Of a stretch of 64,000 bases of DNA, positions 48,999 to 57,325 are shown in pieces. The stretch is taken from assembly GCA_964036275.1 (NCBI GenBank), contig OZ038440.1, forward strand, positions 1,798,001 through 1,862,000, in the 5' to 3' direction. A program made the translations under genes and the position numbers. Origin of the DNA: Litoditis marina. Lineage: Eukaryota; Nematoda; Chromadorea; Rhabditida; Rhabditidae. The notes under the pieces were generated by a model. That model saw nothing but the letters and a program-made list of their open reading frames with translations, was not told the DNA's origin and did no database searches. Position 1 is the stretch's first letter, and each line of letters starts with the position of its first letter.

Positions 48999-50168
48999 GG
49001 TAGGTCTGAAATGAAGATATGATTTACTAAACATACCTCAGGAATCAGCCAGTTTTTAAGGAGAGCAAAAAATGTTTTTCTTCTCATGCGCTCAATTTTT
49101 TTGGTAATTTTAGCTGAAACACCGGCTTCTGTCTAACACCGTCTCGGTTATTCTCCATCGCAAAACTTCTAAAATATTGCTTCTTCAAATAGCTAACATC
49201 TCTTCTGTCCTAATTATGATGTTTTCAGAGCCAATCTTTGATGCCGGATTGAATGTCACCGTCAGGGTCCACTTCAAATGACATTCGAATTCATGAACTA
49301 CGTAAAATCGATTGAAAGTTGTTTAAATAAAATCATTTGATGAATTTTTTAGTTCAGAAGAATCCAATCTTGGATCATCATGAAAAACTACAAGAAAAAC
49401 ATATAAAAACAACATTCATTTATGTTCCAAGAAAGTATCAATTTGAGTGCAGGTGTACCTAAACTAGACAGTTTATAGATCAGTGACGTGAAGATTTTAT
49501 CGGAACCCGGGTGCACGCTGTAACACAAGAAAAAGTCGTTCGACCAAGTGAACAACACACAATCAATTCAAATAGAATCGGTTTTTCAATGAACACAAAT
49601 CAACTTCCAAATAACACCGAGTGTTACAGTGTCCAGCTACAGTGTCAGGTACTTGAATATTATGAATGCAACAGAATATAAGAAAACGGTTCATAGTTGG
49701 ATTCCTGCGTTGCAATGCAGCAATTGACGACCTTATGTCCACTTTTCTCACCAGTTTCTGTAACATTAAGACAAACCATCACAAAAAAGTGGTAGTTGGT
49801 TCAATTTAATCGAATTTTGACAACATCTTTTCCCCCCAAAAATTCAAGACTTCACGTTACCAAGCGTTTCCGAATTACTCACCAGTTCGGTAATTAGCCT
49901 AACCATCGCGTTTTCATTTTTTGCCTTCAACGTATGACTGGTTACATGAAAACAGCACTAAATTAGTCATATGTTTGGTAAATAACAACTATTGCAACGT
50001 CAAGTTTCATGGTTGACTCACATTCAGCCAGCTAACCCCGTTCTGTTTTGGTCACTATTCGACGAACTATCACTAGCGCGGCACGGATCCTTTGTTTTCG
50101 GTTTTTTGTCTACCGCGAGTAGTTACAGCGTGGGGGCGGCTCGTGATATCAAGATGGTATCGGAAGGG
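48999..50168. other. Intergenic region between the hydrolase and peptide gene 3
   Basis: No gene recognised. It should hold the hydrolase 3' end and the promoter of peptide gene 3. Confidence 0.45.
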
Positions 50169-50176
50169 TATAAAAG
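50169..50176 (+). promoter_or_regulatory. TATA box of glycine-rich peptide gene 3
   Basis: TATAAAAG 54 bases before the ATG, the same arrangement as in the two related genes. Confidence 0.7.
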
Positions 50177-50222
50177 CCCGGTGGACGGTTGACAAATAAC
50201 AACAATCCCCATCATCAGCAAC

Positions 50223-51148
50223 ATGAAGTTCACCATTTGCCTACTGATCCTAGCACTCGTCATCGCTCAGACTGAAGCAATCAGGTACATTGTCAGTTTA
50301 GTCGAGGCCAAATTAACGGTGAAGAAACACTCTATCTACATTTGTGATGTATACTAGTATACGTTTCGTTGCGTCCTCGTTTCCGGAGCCTGATTAGTAT
50401 AACGGTTAGGAACCTACAAATGTTTGGTAGACGGTTCGAATCTCAAACGGTGCAGTCGTTTGATACATTGGACACACCCCATTCACGCTTATATCACTGC
50501 TGAGACCTAGATCCTAGACTGAAGTTGAATGGACACATTTCTCGGGCGCTTTATGAATCTTGTCAAAACACAAACTGTTTGTTTACACAACCTAGACATC
50601 TTGATGTTTTCAATGAAAATACCACGCTCAATCACTTACCGGATCTAGAAAGTTGACTGATATTCGACCATTACAGTTTCACTTTTATGGTTTTCGCTTG
50701 AAACACTGAACATTTTGTCAATTTCACAACATATCTGAACATTTTTAGGCGCAAGAGAGGCGGCTACGGCGCTGCCGCCTACGGAATGAGCCAGGGCGGC
50801 GGTTACGGTAACAGCGGATACGGAATGAACAGCGGAGGTTACGGCGGTAGCCAAGGCGGTTGGGGTAACCAAGGCGGTTTCGGCGGCAACCAAGGCGGTT
50901 GGGGTAACCAAGGCGGATTTGGAGGAAACCAAGGCGGATGGGGCCAGGGAGGGTGAGTTGGATGTTTCAATTACTTTTACTAGTTTTTAGTTGGAATTGT
51001 GAGATGACTATTTTCTATACAACACTACCCATACAACTTTTCATTGTGAAAAGTATTGGAGACAATTCACACAGATAAGTACGCTAGACATAGTTGAGAG
51101 CATTTGTTTATGAACTATTTCAATTTCAGACAATGGGGCCGCAAATGA
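50223..51148 (+). CDS. Secreted glycine-rich peptide precursor 3 with amidation-type C-terminus (3 exons, 94 aa)
   Basis: Exons 50223-50284, 50749-50952 and 51130-51148, the same three-exon layout and phases as the two other peptide genes. Signal peptide MKFTICLLILALVIAQTEA, then RRKR formed at the splice junction, then GGYGAAAYGMSQGG and about five units of the GGWGNQGGFGGNQ type. It ends QWGRK: a Gly followed by two basic residues at the C-terminus is the classical signal for C-terminal amidation, giving a Trp-amide. The Gly/Trp-rich mature peptide is reminiscent of the YGGW-type peptides of nematodes, which are induced by infection; that link is by resemblance only. Exon 2 is GC-richer than its surroundings because of the Gly codons. 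Confidence 0.87.
50398..50470 (+). repeat. tRNA-like sequence (pseudo-tRNA or SINE fragment)
   Basis: Has an A-box-like TAGTATAACGGTTAGGAAC and a B box ACGGTTCGAATCTC with roughly tRNA spacing, but acceptor and T stems do not close. It lies in intron 1 of peptide gene 3 and is not the same family as the SINE pair at 2390 and 10407. Confidence 0.4.
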
Positions 51149-51207
51149 TCTGTTATGAAGACAACATCTCAAGAAGCTGCTCAACAGTAGTGTATGTCCC
51201 CCCGTTT

Positions 51208-51575
51208 GGACAATGTCACCGCTGCTGGACAATTAATGACCAACTGTCTAGGGCGCGGGATGTCCCCGCACGTGGTCAGGCGGGTGTCACCGCTGCTGGA
51301 CAATCAATGACGTCATATGGCCGAGGAGAAAGCACAGCAGAAACTTTTTACAAAACTTATTAGAAACTTACAAATGTTAGAAAATTAAATACACGTGTCT
51401 CACGTTCTTTCACGTTCATGATCGAAATACCTCAAACTTGGGTAATTAAACCAGCGAAGACTTTTCATAGAAATAACTGCGCCGTATATAATACGGGTAG
51501 ATATACAACGATGATATCATGGCCGAGGAGAGAACACATCAGAAACTTTTTACGAACTTATTATAAACTTTAGAA
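51208..51575. repeat. Local direct duplications at the host/element border
   Basis: Two direct repeats: GTCACCGCTGCTGGACAAT near 51218 and again near 51287, and a stretch of about 55 bases starting ATGGCCGAGGAG near 51317 and again near 51519 with several differences (shared AGAAACTTTTTAC). The second copies approach the left side of the Maverick-like element. Confidence 0.7.
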
Positions 51576-51658
51576 AAGATCAATTTTACTCTAACCTCCT
51601 GTACCCTCCATATCTCTCCACCTTCAAAATTGCAATCAATATAGTGTCATTGTACACC

Positions 51659-52090
51659 ATGACCGGTACCAGGTACAACGCTACAAAATTCTCTCTCGCC
51701 AGCACAATTTTCTGTGTAATCATTATTTTCATTCTCAGCATGATGAGACTTTCGAAAACAATTTCGAAACAGGAGATCGACAATTTCGAAAATCTGGACC
51801 ACCCGAAGAATTTGATCGATAGTCAACCTGCGAATGAAACAACAATTGAACCATTCACAGTTTCACGTTCCAACAAGTTTGTCGATAACCAAACTCCGAA
51901 TCAAACTACAATAATCTCTTCAACCAATGTATCACCAATAACAAGATCCCAATTCAAACTCAAATGTTTTGAGAACGTTCGACTAAGTTGTAGAAAATCA
52001 TTCAAACAGGTCAACAATGTCAACACTACTCTTTTCTGTACCAAAAAATTTCGTTGTTTCAAAATTTCTAGATTGACAACAGAACACTAG
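51659..52090 (+). CDS. Putative type II membrane glycoprotein of the element (143 aa)
   Basis: Unrecognised protein. The first ATG of the frame is at 51659. A single hydrophobic segment at about residues 11-29 (FSLASTIFCVIIIFILSMM) is followed by an Arg/Lys-containing stretch, which suggests an internal signal anchor. The rest would be outside: N-glycosylation sequons at Asn59, 77, 81, 90 and 122, a Thr/Ser/Asn-rich stalk and four Cys at 103, 111, 127 and 133 near the C-terminus. It ends 17 bases before the stop of the convergent ORF at 52108, so it is treated as part of the element. It is too short and simple to be called a fusion protein. Confidence 0.55.
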   Translation: MTGTRYNATKFSLASTIFCVIIIFILSMMRLSKTISKQEIDNFENLDHPKNLIDSQPANETTIEPFTVSRSNKFVDNQTPNQTTIISSTNVSPITRSQFKLKCFENVRLSCRKSFKQVNNVNTTLFCTKKFRCFKISRLTTEH

Positions 52091-52107
52091 TTTCAATTAT
52101 AGTTTAT

Positions 52108-52521
52108 TCAGAAAGTACAAGTGTAAATATCGAGAGAAAATGGTAGCCCGGAACGAACATCACCTCCTTGAGAGTCGAGCGAGTCCCGGATGAATTCAAT
52201 AGTAGCCACAGAATATTTGTCGAAGTTGGTCAGAATTGGATGGAGATCACGATGTTGGAAGTGGATGGCGACGCGAGTTTCTGAAGTATGATCGAATATA
52301 CCCAGAGTGTGACGGACGAATTGATCAATGATGAGTGTGATACTACATCCCATTGTCATTTTGAGTTCATCGATGTTTTTGAAATAAATATTTTCGAATG
52401 ATTGTGTGACCATGTTGGTGCTCGTGTGAGTTTTGGTAACACTTGCACTTACAGTTGTGAAATGACGAACAAACTCACTTGCAAAATGAATAGAGCTGGA
52501 AGAAGAGCAGCCGGTCACCAT
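52108..52521 (-). CDS. ORF similar to its neighbour; resembles the region preceding Polinton PolB (137 aa)
   Basis: Unrecognised as a whole protein. It starts with a 50-residue Ser/Thr-rich stretch and then follows the same pattern as the ORF at 52545-53024: F-(E/D)-N-(I/V)-x-F-(K/R)-N, a hydrophobic helix with DQF/DRF, a F-x-H strand, a helix with IRxSLxSQ and a final PFSLDI strand. The order and the 'SNE/SQ then hydrophobic strand' pattern resemble sequences found just upstream of the polymerase core in Polintons, by memory of the family. No polymerase motif follows. A gap of 23 bases separates it from the next ORF. Confidence 0.55.
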   Translation of the reverse strand: MVTGCSSSSSIHFASEFVRHFTTVSASVTKTHTSTNMVTQSFENIYFKNIDELKMTMGCSITLIIDQFVRHTLGIFDHTSETRVAIHFQHRDLHPILTNFDKYSVATIEFIRDSLDSQGGDVRSGLPFSLDIYTCTF

Positions 52522-52544
52522 GATGAAAAAATCGATGAATGAAA

Positions 52545-53024
52545 TTAGGTAGTCAAATGGGCTTTCTCAAGGTCAGCTGACTCGGCTGGGCGGGCGGAAT
52601 TATAAATGTGAAGAGAAATCGAAAAGTTGTCATCAATCAAAATACACTCATTGGATGACATCATATGTCGTAATCGATTGACCACAGAGTTTCCATTCAG
52701 AGTATGGTAGGTACGATGAGGGAGGAAAAATCCTTTCGCCTCGCGAAAACCAGGATGTTCGAACATCAGACAAAACTTTGCATCATCAACATTCACATTT
52801 TGAGATTTCAGCGAGTTCAAAATAAAACGGTCAATGAAGTTCTCCAGTGCAACATCGAGTGACAAACCGGATTGATTGGTATTTCTGAACTTGACATTGT
52901 CCAGAGTAATAGTAGCCATCTTCTTTCTCAAAGTTCGAGTAGTTGTTCCAATGATAAAATCACAATCAATTTCATCTTCATCGGATGCGTAATCGACTGA
53001 AATATTGTTCAGGGCGGAAGACAT
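52545..53024 (-). CDS. PolB-upstream-like ORF, tandem paralogue (159 aa)
   Basis: Begins MSSALNNISVDYASDEDEID (acidic), then a domain with ITLDNVKFRNTNQSG, ENFIDRFILNSL, KFCLMFEHPGF, LNGNSVVNRLRHMMSSNECI and DDNFSISLHIYN. Polinton polymerases and linked proteins commonly have a comparable stretch with a SNE motif and a final hydrophobic strand in front of the exonuclease domain. Here the frame stops 18 residues later. It is paralogous to the ORF at 52108-52521. It is transcribed leftward, divergent from the gene starting at 53105 with 80 bases between them. Confidence 0.6.
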   Translation of the reverse strand: MSSALNNISVDYASDEDEIDCDFIIGTTTRTLRKKMATITLDNVKFRNTNQSGLSLDVALENFIDRFILNSLKSQNVNVDDAKFCLMFEHPGFREAKGFFLPHRTYHTLNGNSVVNRLRHMMSSNECILIDDNFSISLHIYNSARPAESADLEKAHLTT

Positions 53025-53104
53025 AACAAGGCAGATGGTAGGATAGAGACGAAAGCCAGGGGGAGGGGGCGTGAGTATCGCACTGTTAACCTTATTCGTC
53101 AGAT

Positions 53105-54175
53105 ATGGCCTTTTTCAATTACCAATTATGGGAAGATGGAGAGGAAATAGATTGTTTAGCTTCCGAAGAAGAGAGTGAGGGACCCAACTGGGTTCCCACT
53201 GTTTATTCTGACGATGAGTCAGATTCCGATTCTGACCTTGAAAGTGAAGAAATGGATTCAGATTCGGAATCTGATGACGATGATCTCCCTCCAACTCCAC
53301 CCCCAAGGTAAGTTTTTATTCTTATATTGTCAAACTATGTATTTCGCAATACCTTCCGTGCCTTTAAGACTGACATGATTAATGAGTTAATTTGAATTTC
53401 ACGCTCATCCATGAATAAATTAGCCCGATTGCCCCCATATTTGATTCAATTTTGTCAAACCATGTATTTCGCAATACCTTCCGTGCCTTTAAGACTGACA
53501 TGATTAATGAGTTAATTTGAATTTCACGCTCATCCATGAATAAATTAGCCCGATTGCCCCCATATTTGATTCAATTTTGTCAAACCATGTATTTCGCAAT
53601 ACCTTCCGTGCCTTTAAGACTGACATGATTAATGAGTTAATTTGAATTTCACGCTCATCCATGAATAAATTAGGCCGATTACCCCCAGACATTCAAATAT
53701 AGTCATTACGAAAATGTCCGCCTCCAAGATGACCGCTCCTACTCTCACTCCGTCTACACCTCAAAAACGTACCACTAAGCCTGTTAACATTTCTCAGGCT
53801 ACTGGTCACTCACATGAGAGTACTAACTCACGGGTAGTTTCTCAAATTCCTACTACCCCTCTTCCCACTCCTACTCTGTTTGATCCCTCTGCTCCCAAAC
53901 GTCCGTTTGCAACGCCTATTTATCGTCTCTCGAAACCTCCTACTGATGTTGAAATTATTGAAAACCCTAAATTTGTTCAAAGAAAAAAAGTAGAAGACGC
54001 GAGACCTCCTCTTTCTATGAAACAAATATTCTTCAATGATCCATTTATTGTATTTGTTCTAGACAAATGCTGCAAGCCGACATTCATCGTGGAGGGTGAG
54101 AAATACTCCTTCCAAATGTGTAAGAAATGTGCCATGCGCAATCGTCAAGCCCGTTTCCTTTCACCTGGATATTAA
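53105..54175 (+). CDS. Accessory protein of the element, acidic then Thr/Pro-rich, probable two-exon gene
   Basis: Exon 1 (53105-53307) encodes 67 residues with a long Asp/Ser/Glu tract and ends at a consensus donor AG/GTAAGT. Exon 2 (53689-54175) begins after CCCCCAG in the matching phase and continues into a 153-codon frame that could also start at its own ATG (53714). The second part is Thr/Pro/Ser-rich and then has a more conserved-looking end with FNDPFIVFVLDKCC and MCKKCAMRNR, a possible CC...CxxC zinc site. The intervening 381 bases are three 125-bp tandem repeats. If the intron is not real there are two separate genes. No function is assigned. Confidence 0.6.
53327..53691. repeat. Tandem repeat, three copies of 125 bp
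   Basis: Units start at 53327, 53452 and 53577, each beginning TTGTCAAAC(T/C)ATGTATTTCG and ending near GCCCGATTGCCCCCAT. Copies 1 and 2 differ by very few bases; copy 3 changes at its end to ACCCCCAGACATTC, creating the AG used as acceptor in the gene model above. Confidence 0.95.
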
Positions 54176-54273
54176 GTATGTTTTTTGTATTTATTCATTG
54201 TATGTATTCAACTGCCACCAGGCCGATAATCACATATATTGTATTGATGTATTTATTTGCAATGATATGAATA

Positions 54274-55311
54274 TTACAACAAAATCACTTCTCTCTCTTT
54301 CTCCCAAGAGTCGAAACTAGAATCATAACCAAGCCAACGAATCAAAACTTCTTTTACACCTTTTCGAGTTCTACGATCCAAAATCTTTTCAACCTTATAT
54401 ATTTTGTCAGGGTTACTACAAGGTGTCAATTCATGGTCATAAAAAATTCCGGAAATTACTTCACCTTTAACATCTTTCAATCTATAAGTTGGCGGAGAAC
54501 CGGGAAAACATTTAAAAATATAAAATTCTTCTTCACTCCAACCTTTCTCGTAACCCTTCTGAAAAGTTGCTCGGGCTGTGGTTATACGAACCATCTCTCC
54601 AACGCTGAGTTTACAGTGTTTATCCGGGCCGGCTGGGCGTTCTTCTAGAATATTGGCTGTCACATCGACTGGTCTCATCTTGATACTACGGTTAACCGAA
54701 TGGTTAATTCCGTTAACAATGTCGGGTAGAACGTCAATGTACCGACGAGAGTTTTTGTGATACATGTATTTTTCCAAACGACCTTTTAAGGTACGGTTGA
54801 CTCGTTCCACCATTGCACACTTCATTTGAGAGTTGGGTGAGTAGTGTCGAATACTATTTTCCTTAAACATGGCTTGTACATGAGAATTATAGAATTCTTT
54901 ACCTTCATCAGTGAAAACATAAATTGGTACAAAATCATTCTCCTCAAAAATTTCAGCGAGAGCTTTACAGACTATAATACCAGACTTAGATTTCAATGGT
55001 TTAACATATAACATTCTGGTGTAAACATCAATCACCGTGAGAAGAAATGTAGTCTGGTCGTTCTGTGACTTGTAGGCAGCGTAATCACAAAGATCAGCCT
55101 GTAACGTGAAGAAAGGTCCTGACCCCAAAGTACGTTTACGTGGAAATCGATGTCTCACGGGTTTGTGTAGTGTATATGTGGGAACCCCCTTGAGGTATTT
55201 CTTAACATCTTTCAACTTGGCATTTTTCACAGATCTAACCAGATTGTTCATAGAAGAAAAACTTGCTGGGTTTTTTGGGTCCAGGTAGGCATCAGCTAGA
55301 AGTCGCTGCAT
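54274..55311 (-). CDS. Polinton integrase (retroviral-type DDE, with C-terminal chromodomain), 345 aa
   Basis: Inserts the element's DNA into chromosomes. The RNase-H-like core carries Asp73 (TLQADLCDY), Asp134 (VFTDEGKEF) and Glu168 (AMVERVNRTLKG) as the catalytic triad; Asp134 and Glu168 are separated by 33 residues. Before the core, YLDPKNPASFSS and TYTLHKPVRHRFPR match what I know of Maverick integrases. After it, KVEKILDRR, VLIRWLGYDSSFDSWE at the C-terminus is a chromodomain, which could direct insertion to marked chromatin. The first in-frame ATG is at 55311 and lies within the end of the upstream ORF (16-base overlap). No break or missing residue was seen, so the enzyme may be functional. 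Confidence 0.95.
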   Translation of the reverse strand: MQRLLADAYLDPKNPASFSSMNNLVRSVKNAKLKDVKKYLKGVPTYTLHKPVRHRFPRKRTLGSGPFFTLQADLCDYAAYKSQNDQTTFLLTVIDVYTRMLYVKPLKSKSGIIVCKALAEIFEENDFVPIYVFTDEGKEFYNSHVQAMFKENSIRHYSPNSQMKCAMVERVNRTLKGRLEKYMYHKNSRRYIDVLPDIVNGINHSVNRSIKMRPVDVTANILEERPAGPDKHCKLSVGEMVRITTARATFQKGYEKGWSEEEFYIFKCFPGSPPTYRLKDVKGEVISGIFYDHELTPCSNPDKIYKVEKILDRRTRKGVKEVLIRWLGYDSSFDSWEKEREVILL

Positions 55312-56165
55312 TTCCACAATCGAATATTCAACCGTTTCTTTCGTCGACCACTTCCCGACTGACTAGGATTGAATCGACTTTTACGTGCTTTTGGGGTATT
55401 TCTTATATACATAGAATCATATCCACGGTTACCTCTAGACTCCGGGGGATTCTGTTTCAATGGTGATGGGCTCAGTTTTACGGGAGGTACCCTTTTTCTA
55501 GATGAACTTCGGCTTTTTGTAGTGGCTGGAGCGACAACAGATGGACTGGTAACTATTGGACTGGCGACAGCTGGTGATATTGCGGCAACCGTGAGTGACT
55601 TTCTGGGAGGTCTGACAGCCGATTTAGGAGTGGGGGGTCTGACAGTCGATTTAGGAGTTGGGGGTCTGACAGTCGATTTGCGTGTGACCTTTTTCTTTTT
55701 TGGCTTAGGTATGTCAGGGGGAGTTAATCCACCCACACCAGAAGAACGAGTATAAAATTCCTCGTATCCTAAGGGCATTGATTTCTTACCCTTTTTAAAT
55801 GCATAATTCAAAATATCATTCAAATTAGTATTGGGAATAACACGTCCATCAATAACCATCTCATTCGCATCATTGGCACGTACATTTTCACTGATCTGAT
55901 CAATCTTATCTTTTTTATTGCCTGGGAATTGTGGTACTATATCAGATCGCTCAGGGGTGTGTATTTTAATAGAAGGCGGAATATCAAGTTCAGCATTATA
56001 GTTGCGCAAACGCGCCAGAAGATCCGCATACAAGGATATTTTCTCGTGATCCGACGTGCTTTTCGACGTGAGTACACTTTCCATCCGCGTTTTGATATCC
56101 GAGATATTAGTCGATTCATCTGTCTCTGAGATTGGTACTAGTTTGAATTTATGATTCAACTTCAT
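55296..56165 (-). CDS. Conserved Polinton protein of unknown function (289 aa)
   Basis: Lies in the block INT-this-101aa-ATPase on the minus strand. The N-terminus (KFKLVPISE, MESVLTSKSTSDHEKISLYADLLARLRNY) has the 'LVP...SDxEKxxLYxxLLxR' pattern of a protein often found in Mavericks and adintovirus-like genomes. The middle has three near-repeats of TVRPPTPKS and the C-terminus is basic (GRRKKR). The start overlaps the stop of the upstream ORF as TAATG. Its role is unknown; a virion or DNA-binding role is possible from the charge only. Confidence 0.7.
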   Translation of the reverse strand: MKLNHKFKLVPISETDESTNISDIKTRMESVLTSKSTSDHEKISLYADLLARLRNYNAELDIPPSIKIHTPERSDIVPQFPGNKKDKIDQISENVRANDANEMVIDGRVIPNTNLNDILNYAFKKGKKSMPLGYEEFYTRSSGVGGLTPPDIPKPKKKKVTRKSTVRPPTPKSTVRPPTPKSAVRPPRKSLTVAAISPAVASPIVTSPSVVAPATTKSRSSSRKRVPPVKLSPSPLKQNPPESRGNRGYDSMYIRNTPKARKSRFNPSQSGSGRRKKRLNIRLWKCSDF

Positions 56166-56470
56166 TAGAGACCGTTAAGGGCGAGCACTGGACGAATGAG
56201 ACACTTGAGTACAGTTTTATTCAAACCGGATAGTTTACGTCGAGCCGATTCCGGGTCACGTATTTTAGAAATCTCCTCCAGAATAACCACCTTGCCGTGT
56301 AGTGCACCCTTTTCTTTATTGGAGAGAAGTACACAATTATTATTGAGTATATTATATATGATCTCAACCAATAATCCAATCTGCTTATTAGAAGCTTTAT
56401 CAATAATACTTTTATTCTTCAAAACTTTCAAGAGAAATGCTGCATGCGTTTTTATACGACCACTCGACAT
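56165..56470 (-). CDS. Small conserved Polinton protein (101 aa)
   Basis: Helical, basic protein with the sequence pattern 'LLKVL...ASNKQIGLLVEIIYNILN-N-LSNKEKGAL...ISKIRD'. This pattern matches a short ORF that recurs in Maverick and adintovirus-like elements and usually sits beside the packaging ATPase or integrase. I rely on memory for that similarity. The stop codon overlaps the ATG of the next gene (TAATG), consistent with co-transcription. The function is not known. Confidence 0.65.
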   Translation of the reverse strand: MSSGRIKTHAAFLLKVLKNKSIIDKASNKQIGLLVEIIYNILNNNCVLLSNKEKGALHGKVVILEEISKIRDPESARRKLSGLNKTVLKCLIRPVLALNGL

Positions 56471-56573
56471 GAACTAGAAAAATACAATGAAAGTAGACAT
56501 GTGACTTACATCAAAGTGGAATCACACCTTTTAAAGTAGAGTGTCGACTTTTGCGAAAGATGACATACACCTT

Positions 56574-57203
56574 TTATAGTCTCGGTACGTACACTGTAGG
56601 ATGCTCATCCGTTATACTGCTCAAAAGACGGTGCTTGGGATCACAATGAATATGATTATTGATTAAAAGATGATTATATGGTACAGACATTGCATCGTCA
56701 TAAGCTTCTACAGCAGCTTTCCACTTGTCTCCAAATAACTGAATCATCAAATTTTTAACTTGTAGTTTGTCCGAGTTTGTACGTAGAAGAATCAGATAAT
56801 TGGCATTAATTCTAGCAGTTCTACTAACATCAAAAGCGTTATGAAACATAGTAATTAGGGCTAAACCTAAGTGATGTGCATAAAGACAGAATAAATCATT
56901 TAACATTTTCTTATTCTGGGTACTGCTATTCATGGTAGACTGTAGATCATCCAAGACAAGAATAGCGCGCTTTCCCTTTTGATCCTTTATCATCTCCATA
57001 TCAGGAACACCCTCATATGCGAATATATTATCACCTTTTGGGATACCGTCATTGTGAATACCGTAAAACCAGAACACTGTATCGATTGGTTCTTTGAAAT
57101 ATTTCGATCTATTCTCGATAATATGTCGGACAAGTGTAGATTTGCCTGAAGATGAAGATCCGACCACACATATTTGACAAGGGAGCTCAAACTGAAAAAC
57201 CAT
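56574..57203 (-). CDS. DNA-packaging ATPase (A32/FtsK-HerA type), 209 aa
   Basis: Expected to pump the genome into preformed capsids. Walker A is GSSSSGKST (residues 15-23) and Walker B is ILVLDD with the DD at 85-86; downstream, a Gln/Asn/Arg-rich region (FHNAFDVSRTARINANYLIL) resembles the sensor part of this family. The first ATG is at 57203; the frame opens earlier but only with a non-ATG codon. Length fits Polinton ATPases (about 200-260 aa). It is divergent from the minor capsid gene, with a repeat-bearing 122-base spacer. Confidence 0.92.
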   Translation of the reverse strand: MVFQFELPCQICVVGSSSSGKSTLVRHIIENRSKYFKEPIDTVFWFYGIHNDGIPKGDNIFAYEGVPDMEMIKDQKGKRAILVLDDLQSTMNSSTQNKKMLNDLFCLYAHHLGLALITMFHNAFDVSRTARINANYLILLRTNSDKLQVKNLMIQLFGDKWKAAVEAYDDAMSVPYNHLLINNHIHCDPKHRLLSSITDEHPTVYVPRL

Positions 57204-57325
57204 TCTCGAAGCGATCAACTATAGTAATGACACGTGCGTCGTGGGTGGCCATTGTGGGTGGTTCTCGTGGGTGGTCCGTAATTTAAATCATTCGTACTCT
57301 TTCACGCATAGAGGTAGCTCGTCAA
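57204..57325. promoter_or_regulatory. Divergent promoter region with a 13-bp triple repeat
   Basis: Between the ATPase and minor capsid genes. GTGGGTGG occurs at 57241, 57254 and 57267, exactly 13 bases apart and in the same orientation, inside a 122-base spacer that must contain both starts of transcription. This spacing suggests a protein-binding array, which is inference. Confidence 0.55.

Noticed and set aside
55369..55755. 128-codon plus-strand ORF with GVGGLTVDL repeats
   Set aside because: Antisense shadow of the TVRPPTPKS repeats in the conserved protein at 55296-56165.
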